From Echinarachnius parma (taxonomy: Eukaryota > Echinodermata > Echinoidea > Clypeasteroida > Echinarachniidae): 64,000 nucleotides of DNA. Shown piece after piece: positions 57,701 to 64,000 of the stretch. The stretch's first letter is position 1. Each line of letters opens with the position of its first letter. The notes beneath the pieces were generated by a model, which did no database searches, had not been told where the DNA came from, and saw only the letters and a list, made by a program, of their open reading frames with translations. The DNA lies in contig JBAMJV010008827.1 in NCBI GenBank assembly GCA_037951105.1, forward strand, positions 1 to 64,000. The letters are read 5' to 3'. The position numbers and the translations under genes were made by a program.

Positions 57701-60700
57701 TTTGTAATGATACTAAATAGTGAAGATGTTCATGCCTATAAATTCAGCTTCAATTATCATGTTTATGTTTAAATATAAACAACAAATCTTTTGATCATCT
57801 ACTTCAGTCTTTTTTGTCTCATCATTCTTCACTTCTTCAAAAATATAAAGGCTTTATGGTTACAGTCTGTTAATCCTTTCATTTCTCTCTTCATCACTCT
57901 ATGGTTTTTTGCTTCTCTCTAATTATAATTAGTCCTTTCATTATGTAAGTAAAAGAAGAAATAGTGGAAACATTTGTGCGCTACTTTTGTTTTTCTTGTG
58001 GATATAGGAAAGAGCTACGAGAATACAAGGAACAGCAAGATTCAGAGAGGGAACATAGATTGCAGGAAGAGGCCAAAGAGAAAGTCTTTGAAGAAGCGAG
58101 AAAGAATCATTATCTGCTCAGCACAGAAGTGGTAAGTGTCGTGTAATTCATATCAAATTAAAGGACAAATAAACGCTGGCAAAATATTTTTGTCACCTTA
58201 CTATAAAGGCTGGTTCCAAGGAATACTTTCTAAGCTTTTGAGTAAAATTGGTCAAGAAATAACAAAGTTATGGCCTCTCCAATGAGACTTTCTTGTTCCT
58301 TGACCGTTTTTTTGTTTGTTCAAATTTGGCCTATTATTTCTCTCATCATGCCTTTTATTCCCCCATAAACCTTATATTAGTCCTTTTCCTTTAATGTATG
58401 AGGCATTTATAATGTTCCACCTATCTAGATGCATTTTTCAGTGGCATGTTAATACCATGGTCACAAGGTACAGTTCAACCCCACACATTTATTCTTGTGC
58501 ACCATCTCAACTCCACGGGGAGCATACTTACCCGAGCTGCAGTACAAGCTGGTGCTTCAGGCTAATTCAATTCAAACCGAGGACCCATTTTATGCACCTG
58601 GGTAAAGAGCAACAATGCTATGCTAGGGCAATGAATGTCTTGAAAATTTAATTAATGCCAAATTTTACTTGCCCGAATCAGCAACCAAATATGGCAGAAG
58701 TTGAAATATATTTCTTGGTTTGGGGGCCATCAAATTCAGATTTCGGTTCGGGCAACAAGGACAAAATCAAGGTACATTTCTAGCATTGATTATCAAGCTT
58801 TCTCAGTTATAGACTTTGCGATATGCTAAGTTGTCAATATTCATTTATTATCTTTTAATGATTTGGTTGGATACAGGTACCCGGTGTCTACAACTCTCCT
58901 TTCAAGCCCTACCCCGATGAGATGGAGTTTATTCTGAGAGCCATTAGGAAGGAAGTTCTAGCATTGATTATTATTATTCTTGCTGTTGTTGTTTTCATTT
59001 TTATTCTAGTTTTCTTGGTTATGGGCTTTGGAAAATCCTTTAATAACAGTTAGCAAAGTTGTCAATACACATTCATCTTCTGATGATTTGGTTGGATACA
59101 GGTACCCGGTGTCTACAACTCTCCTTTCAAGCCCTACCCCGATGAGATGGAGTTCATACTGAGGAGTGTGCAACCTCGACCGCCTCCCGGCCCTAAACTG
59201 AAGAGGGACAACAGATCGGGCAAAGTGGCCTGCCCCAGTCCACCCCTCCCACTCACATCACCCTTGCCACCCATTGGGCAGAAACCACAGGTAACTATCA
59301 TAGCTCGTTTCTGTTTGCCTTTGTTCTTCTTGCCTACAAAAGTATAAAGAGGGTTTTTTCATGAATGTAAGTAGTTTAGTTCAGTTATATCTAGCAACTA
59401 CAAATTTGGCCAAGTTTGAAAATCTGGGGGAAGTTTATATCCATGTGAAATAAGTTTCCCTTTCCCCCGGAAGGCAAATTATTTTAGTTTTACTTCACCA
59501 TGATTTCTTATCAATTGTTATATCAATCTCTTATGTTTTGTATTACTTTTTATGGGTTTTTTTTGTACCGTACTATCCAAAAGCCTGCTGAAGTGAAGGA
59601 GTAAAGACTAAAACCCCTTCACATAACACAGAGAGTGGAAATTATGTTTTGCCATCTAGACTGATTTGTACCATCACAATTATTTGCATTTTATCATTTG
59701 AAAATATTCCTTTGTTTCATGATGTAATGTATATAACTTTTGATTTCAATCCTTGCAGGGTCCTTTCCGAGAGCCAGATGAAGTGCAGAAGCAGAGATAC
59801 AAGCCGCTGCAGCCAACGTTGCGGGTGGGGACGGAATACACGTCGGTGGAGGAGGCTCGGGCAGCCATGAGGGCGCAGGAGTGGGTCATGAGGGTCAACG
59901 ATAACATGTGAGTTACTTGTTTGCAAATGTCAATCTGTAACAAAATTTAAAAATTATGAAAATACATAAAATATGCAATCTGGATAACTTGTAAGATCTG
60001 TCTGATTCACGTATATAGTTCATATCTTCATGCAAATTCAATCAATTGCTCAATTAAAATTGTTGAAATGGCAAGAAACACATTAATGCTAATTATTATT
60101 GAATTATTGGGAGTTGTTAGTTTTAATTGACAGATGATCAGAAATGTTTATTACTAGTATTATATTTATAGTTACTATTGTTGTCATTAGGACTCATATG
60201 ATGATTATTGTTATTTTGTATTGATTTGGTTTTTGAGATTTTATTTCATATGTTTATGTTAATTTTTAACTCTATACAAAAATATGATTTGTATGATTGT
60301 TATTATCATGAGTAAAAGGAGCTGCAGTAGTAGAAATAATAGTAGTAGCAGCAGCAGCAAAAGCAGCAGTAGTAGAATTGCTTGTTGATATTGCTATTTG
60401 TTGTTTTTACTACTGGAAAGTAAAATTAGGTCTAAATTGTTTATTATATTATGTTTCCATGTTTTCCTCGTCAGATTTGTCCCCTTCACGAGAAGAGACA
60501 GGGACTACGACCCGCTATTGCACACCACATCCAAATATGGGCATCTACCGTACGGCACTCACTACTACAGGGAAGCAGATGATAACAAGCACATAACGAC
60601 AGAGGTATGTTTATATAGTATCCTTCAAATAAAGTGATTTCTTTTAAAGATTGACGTGCGTGGGGATGTACTGGAGGGTCCCAACCTGAATAATTAGGCT

Positions 60701-61640
60701 TGGTTTGTTTGTGCACACAATATAACTCTGAGCCAGTGTGTATTTCGCCCTGTGCGTGAGGCATTTGGAAGATGGCACAGCAGGAAATACACGTGGGCTG
60801 AGGGCGACTTTGCCCCCTAATTTTCAAAATAGCCCCTGAAATCAGTAGGTAGCCCCTAAAATTACCGTTATAGGGTATAATGTGAAATATTTTGTGATAT
60901 CCATCAGATTGAAAAAGTAGCCCCCTAAAAATGAAATTGTAATTCTTTCCTTGCACAGCAGGTCTGATTTTAAAATCCGCACTGCCTTTAATTGTGCAGT
61001 GATTGGAGGCTGTCACCTTGTACAAAATTTCATATATTTAATCATCAGAATAGTGGTTTAGTTTTATATTTAATCCTTTCAGGACTGATCCCAAAAATTC
61101 CCAAACTGGGGCCTAGGGAGAATTAATGCATGTTATATCAAATTAAAATAGTCTTGAATGGGTGAATTAAGAAATAGTATGATTTGTTGAAGGAAGAGAC
61201 ATGTGCACGGTTTTGTTTCCCCAACGCTGGAAATAAGGGTTGGAGATATTTTCCTTGTAAATACTCATCTTGTGGTTACGTATTTTAGTCCCTTTCCAAA
61301 TCATTGTAGAATTAGCTGAGTATCATGATAAATGATTTGAGATTAAACCTGAATATGCGATTAATTTTTCTTTTGCTTTTCTGTCATGTCTCAGCAGAAG
61401 CAAAAGGGACATTTTCCCTGTAAATTTCCATCTTAGTTTGTTAGTATTTTAGACCCTTTTTGAACCCTTGTAGAATTAGCAGAGCTTCATGATGATTAAA
61501 ATCTATTTATTGATTGGTCTGTCTTTTCTTTGCAATCTATATTTAATCCTTTGCAGAGGTTTCAACCGGTCGTATCACCCATCCCTGTCTTCGAGAAGCT
61601 GAACGACACATACTCAAAAGGCACAGAGACGGTACCGTAG
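51725..61640 (+). CDS. SPATA17: SPATA17 (spermatogenesis-associated protein 17), IQ-motif protein, complete
   Basis: SPATA17 is a calmodulin-type IQ-motif protein of motile cilia and sperm. Eight exons (51725-51792, 55902-56124, 56723-56826, 58008-58131, 59102-59290, 59759-59907, 60475-60604, 61557-61640) join in phase to 1071 nt, 356 residues, close to the roughly 361 of the human protein. Landmarks: MATLVRLQRS at the N-terminus, IQ motifs at residues 39-49, 62-72 and 98-108, an acidic/basic coiled region (133-165), HYLLSTEVPGVYNSPF, LQPTLRVG, VNDNIFVPF and TSKYGHLPYG near the C-terminus, all as in vertebrate SPATA17. The start is the first ATG after a CpG-rich promoter. Transcribed in the same direction as neurexin, about 8.3 kb downstream. 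Confidence 0.94.
52387..53563. mobile_element. Composite foldback element in SPATA17 intron 1
   Basis: Two arms of about 236 bp (52736-52971 and 53007-53242) are near-perfect inverted copies around a 35-bp spacer. A diverged copy of part of the left arm sits further out (about 52445-52590). The outer limits are two short hairpins with the same core, GCTCTGTGC..GCACAGAGC (52387-52411 and 53535-53563, the latter with 13-bp arms and a 3-nt loop). No open frame suggests a transposase. The class is unknown. Confidence 0.7.
53270..53440 (+). promoter_or_regulatory. Possible alternative promoter and first exon
   Basis: CACGCATGCGCACT resembles an NRF1 site, followed by ACCATTTTGG (YY1-like), a short reading frame from ATG at 53383, and a good donor gtaagtata at 53439. 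The short frame does not join in phase to SPATA17 exon 2, so any transcript would be a 5' UTR variant or non-coding. Confidence 0.25.
54312..54902. mobile_element. MITE with 20-bp perfect inverted ends and TTAA borders (family 1)
   Basis: Starts TTAAAGGGATAGTTGAG and ends in its exact inverse, CTCAACTATCCCTTTAA. 591 bp, AT-rich, no transposase. A diverged, right-truncated relative lies at 49290-49810, and its right end matches that of the element at 5364-6570. TTAA on both sides suggests a piggyBac-like TTAA target, but the termini differ from canonical piggyBac, so the class is inferred. Confidence 0.75.
55504..55809 (+). other. Unrecognised 101-codon open frame in SPATA17 intron 1
   Basis: An open frame richer in GC than its surroundings, with low-complexity KSQSQSPKAR followed by ordinary-looking sequence (NLCAILKNQLLPEAIF, SPILTDINKRLKSI). 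A gtaagc donor lies near its end (55793), but its phase does not fit SPATA17 exon 2. I recognise no domain. It may be a decayed element, an alternative exon or chance. Confidence 0.2.
55902..56124 (+). CDS. SPATA17: SPATA17 exon 2: IQ motifs 1 and 2
   Basis: Acceptor attcacag, donor gtaagt. It encodes IQVWFRGQRVRSYIRHLNR and IQKLWRGYLGR, two adjacent IQ motifs with the near-invariant SYIRHLNR of SPATA17 between them. Confidence 0.94.
56723..56826 (+). CDS. SPATA17: SPATA17 exon 3: IQ motif 3
   Basis: Acceptor aaacacag, donor gtgagt; phase 0 in, two bases out. It encodes IQKIWRGFYTRKYISNYYSR, the third IQ motif, then a Lys-rich helix. Confidence 0.93.
57164..57698. mobile_element. CpG-rich MITE with about 36-bp inverted ends in SPATA17 intron 3
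   Basis: The left end (57164-57200, CAATTCTCCCTATCGCATAT) pairs with the right end (57663-57698, ATGCGATAGCGAGAATTG). The interior is far richer in CpG than the intron around it. Open frames inside (57149-57481, 57500-57772) show no recognisable domain. The CpG level suggests a young or unmethylated insertion. Confidence 0.6.
58008..58131 (+). CDS. SPATA17: SPATA17 exon 4: charged helical region
   Basis: Acceptor ggatatag, donor gtaagt. It encodes a Glu/Lys/Arg-rich predicted helix (KELREYKEQQDSEREHRLQ) ending in ARKNHYLLSTEV, which matches the conserved HYLLST of the family. Confidence 0.93.
58877..59053 (+). pseudogene. Truncated tandem copy of SPATA17 exon 5
   Basis: After the same acceptor (ttggatacag) it repeats the first 18 codons of exon 5 (VPGVYNSPFKPYPDEME) and then diverges with no donor. 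The duplicated unit has a period of 225 bp and includes intron sequence. Read through, the frame stays open to TAG at 59051 and becomes strongly hydrophobic (LALIIIILAVVVFIFILVF). This is either a dead copy or an alternative terminal exon. Confidence 0.75.
59102..59290 (+). CDS. SPATA17: SPATA17 exon 5
   Basis: Acceptor ttggatacag, donor gtaact; 63 codons in phase 0. It encodes VPGVYNSPFKPYPDEMEF, then a Pro-rich segment (QPRPPPGPKLK, PSPPLPLTSPLPP). The YNSPF motif matches vertebrate SPATA17. Confidence 0.93.
59759..59907 (+). CDS. SPATA17: SPATA17 exon 6
   Basis: Acceptor atccttgcag, donor gtgagt, two bases out. It encodes GPFREPDEVQKQRYKPLQ, PTLRVG and EWVMRVNDN, the best-conserved block of the C-terminal half. 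Confidence 0.94.
60225..60375 (+). repeat. Dispersed repeat, partner of 27440-27615
   Basis: The same leading sequence (gattttatttcatatg-type) followed by a gta/gca trinucleotide tract, in SPATA17 intron 6. Confidence 0.5.
60475..60604 (+). CDS. SPATA17: SPATA17 exon 7
   Basis: Acceptor ctcgtcag, donor gtatgt. It encodes FVPFTRRDRDYDPLLHTTS then KYGHLPYGTHYYREADDNK, matching the FLPF and SSKYG blocks of the vertebrate protein. Confidence 0.93.
61069..61170 (-). mobile_element. TTAA-type short element, reverse orientation
   Basis: Read on the - strand it shows the pattern seen at 46802-46891: ttaa(t)tcacccattcaa, acatgcat, cccaaaa-type core and cagtcctgaaaggattaa. Confidence 0.45.
61557..61640 (+). 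CDS. SPATA17: SPATA17 exon 8 with stop
   Basis: Acceptor tcctttgcag; 27 codons (RFQPVVSPIPVFEKL..YSKG) and TAG at 61638. The FQ-V-P-F-L pattern matches the vertebrate C-terminus. Confidence 0.92.
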   Translation, partial: RFQPVVSPIPVFEKLNDTYSKGTETVP

Positions 61641-61730
61641 CTAACGACCATCGTCTTGTGGAAGAACACCTTCTAGATGCCTACTAAAACTTGTTAAAAA
61701 ATGTACTATGTAAAATAATGTACAATTATA

Positions 61731-61736
61731 AATAAA
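61731..61736 (+). terminator. SPATA17 poly(A) signal
   Basis: AATAAA lies 91 bp after the SPATA17 stop codon in an AT-rich 3' UTR and is followed by a T-rich stretch, as expected for cleavage and polyadenylation. Confidence 0.65.
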
Positions 61737-61737
61737 C

Positions 61738-62910
61738 TATTTTTTTCTTGTAAATTGTAAAAAGACTGCCAATTCAAATACTTGTATATATTGCATACAA
61801 AAATATTCTTTATATATGGATTGCATGACTGTATAGTTGTAACATATTTGTAAATATATAATCATACGTAAACACTTTCATGCTTTCCGTCACAAGTTTG
61901 CAAGTTTGCACATACCAAGGTTTATTTTTCTCATGCCAGCTTAGCAAAAGAAAATTAAAAATGATTAACGTTTCTTGTTGACTGATTGCCCATTTGGCTA
62001 TTACATGCTGTGAAATAGTGAGATATGTAGTGTTAGATATTTACCAATGGTAGAGAAACGCACTAAACATGTTTATGCCATTATAAGTTGTAACTCTAAA
62101 CATGCCATGGTGTTGCATCTCTATAAATCATGGCACAAATCATCAGTGTCAATTCAGAATCCATATAATCTCAATCCATAGATTAAATTTGAAACACCTT
62201 TGATTGCATCTCTGACTCTGTAGACTATATAGCCCTATGATCAGGGTGTCAAATTTATCCCCAGATTATTTTAGTCAATGGATCATATCATTTGTACACA
62301 CAAATTACATTTTAGCAAAATTATCAGAGAGTCAAATTTAATCCTAGATTATTTTTGTCAAAATGACTTTCTGTATTATTTTGTTCTAATTCTCCAAAAG
62401 TATTGAGTGTGGAGTCATGCATATTGATATTACTCTAGCAAATGTGTAATTGCTAACCTTGATAGTAGAAACAAAAACATGGAAACATGTGACAATAACA
62501 GGAAAGATATCCGATATGACGGAAATGTCTAGTTTCCTTTATATATAATGTATTGTCGGTTTAGAAAGAGATTGGTGCTGAGTCACTCTTTGTACTTCTG
62601 AGTTAACCATGTTTACAGTTTGGGATCCTTGTAGTAATAACTAAATCTTGCTCTCTTTTATTTTTGATAAATATTCCCCCAAATAAGAAATAAATATCTG
62701 AAAATCTGCATCACATATAGAAAGGATCCTTTTAAAAAGGGAAAACGAAAGTGCTGGAATGCAGAACTAATTAATTCAGCCAAAAATTGACTCAACGCCC
62801 TTCTCGCTCTCACCCGATGAGATTAATGTATAAAGGTCAGGAGAATGTCATTGATATAATAAATGGATGGTGGCATGTAGTTGATCAGGTGAGAGTGTTT
62901 CACAAAGATT
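61738..62910. other. Intergenic, no gene seen
   Basis: AT-rich, no exon-like sequence. At 62795 acgcccttctcgctctcac matches a phrase at 12119, in both cases about 70-115 bp before a family 2 MITE. Confidence 0.5.
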
Positions 62911-63331
62911 TTAAAGGGGACCACCAGGCAAAGAACAGCATTATGCTTTTTGTACCCTTGTGTGATATCAAATAGATGCCCAACATTTTGCAAAGGGTTG
63001 TGTACTTCATAAGCAATGCAATTAATTACCACCACTTACGGAACCATTATTATTTTATGGTTCCGTACGCGCCAAACATTTACGAGTACGCCAATTCTAT
63101 TCACGCGTACGTTTGGAGACAATAGAATCACGGACGATTTGTTTGTCCTAGACAAAAGATAGTCTTTGTATGCAGACCCCTGAACACATGTTGTAGTAAG
63201 GTGATGCTTTTTGTTAATTTTCTTTTTCTTTTCTGAAAACCTATTTGTCTGATTTTGTTGGTGGAATGGACTACTTAAGATGTTACCTTTCTTTTATGAG
63301 AATATTATTTTTGGGTGGTGGTACCCTTTAA
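62911..63331. mobile_element. MITE family 2, copy 2 (inverted)
   Basis: TTAAAGGGGACCACCAGG to GGGTGGTGGTACCCTTTAA; the interior matches 12190-12601 in reverse, including the CpG-rich attcacgcgtacgttt core. Confidence 0.8.
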
Positions 63332-63518
63332 GTTGTTGGAATGAGAAAATATTTTAGAAAAAGAAGAAAACAAAAATTGACTGGGGAAAAACAGACAGTC
63401 CCTTTAGTCAAAATAAACTCATTATTCTGCAAAAACAAGCCCATTTTTGGTTGAAGTCAGATGAATGTTATTCCAGCAAGCGATATCCCATGCCTACTTA
63501 CACAATGGTCCTAGTAAT

Positions 63519-64000
63519 CAGTGGCGTAGTGAGGGGGGAGGGGCATGGGGATAGGCACGTGTGCAACCCCCCCCCCCCCCCCCCCCCCCCAATAATTTGA
63601 AGAAAAAAAAATAGAAAACGTAAGGGGACATTTATTGAAAAAACAAAGAAATACATAAGGTATGCCCCCTGATTAGTATTCGTGCCCCCCCCCCCCCCCC
63701 TAAATCAGTCCGACCATGCTACACTATTTTAATTCTGCCTCGTCCTTTACATAAAAAAAAGTCTAGCATTGTTATTTGATAATGGTATGTAGCCTACACC
63801 AAATGTACATTCTGTTTTTATCCTAGATTTGAGATTAGAAAATGAGTGGGAGCTAGGGGATTGGTAAATATTTTGTATCAAAATGACATGCGAGAATTTG
63901 TTATTAAAATCTTATGAGAACTAAATGTGTGATTGGGAGGGGGGAGGGGCATGGGGGTACTTGCCCCCAATGATTTGACAAATACAATAAAAACAAAGGG
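63519..64000. repeat. GTGGCGTAG-type G/C-tract repeats
   Basis: agtggcgtagtgagggggg followed by C runs at 63569 and 63687; another copy (ggaggggcatggggg) starts near 63938 and runs off the window. Confidence 0.5.

Noticed and set aside
60486-61025. 179-codon open frame on the - strand
   Set aside because: It overlaps SPATA17 exon 7 in antisense and has no recognisable domain; its coding-like look comes from the real exon.
1-64000. CRISPR arrays, operons, rRNA genes
   Set aside because: None seen; the sequence is eukaryotic nuclear DNA with spliced genes.

Overview
This is eukaryotic, intron-rich genomic DNA, most likely from a marine invertebrate (an echinoderm or similar deuterostome is my best guess). 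Short GC-rich exons sit in AT-rich introns crowded with miniature inverted-repeat elements. The neurexin ends in EWYV, as I recall for invertebrate neurexins, rather than the vertebrate EYYV. The exact species cannot be read from the sequence.

Two protein genes are supported, both on the + strand and head to tail. (1) The 3' part of an alpha-neurexin (20662-43439): 11 constitutive-looking exons encode, in order, most of LNS3, EGF-B, LNS4, LNS5, EGF-C, LNS6, a Ser/Thr/Pro-rich stalk, one transmembrane helix and a short tail with a PDZ ligand. All junctions are in phase and give 1097 residues. The upstream exons lie outside the window; 1-20661 is read as intron. Two candidate in-phase microexons (21 nt at 32620, 15 nt at 41058) may add splice variants. 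(2) A complete SPATA17 (51725-61640): eight exons, 356 residues, three IQ motifs, an X-box (RFX site) just upstream of the ATG and a poly(A) signal at 61731. The products have unrelated roles (synaptic adhesion versus cilium/sperm).

Layout: 1-20661 is neurexin intron with a 56-bp satellite, a 1.4-kb tandem duplication split by a TTAA-bounded element, a tRNA-derived SINE-like piece and several miniature elements. 20662-43439 is the neurexin exon region. 43440-51600 is 3' UTR/intergenic with strong hairpins and MITEs. 51600-61737 is SPATA17, whose first intron holds a composite foldback element. 61738-64000 is intergenic with MITEs and G/C-tract repeats.

The most unusual signal is recurrent partial tandem duplication of exons. 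EGF-B has two decayed EGF-like relics upstream. EGF-C has three nearly identical half-exon copies downstream. The second LNS6 exon has at least two decaying copies upstream. SPATA17 exon 5 has a truncated copy upstream. Many non-coding tandem duplications with periods of about 90-230 bp occur in the same introns, so this looks like a local duplication process that sometimes catches exons.
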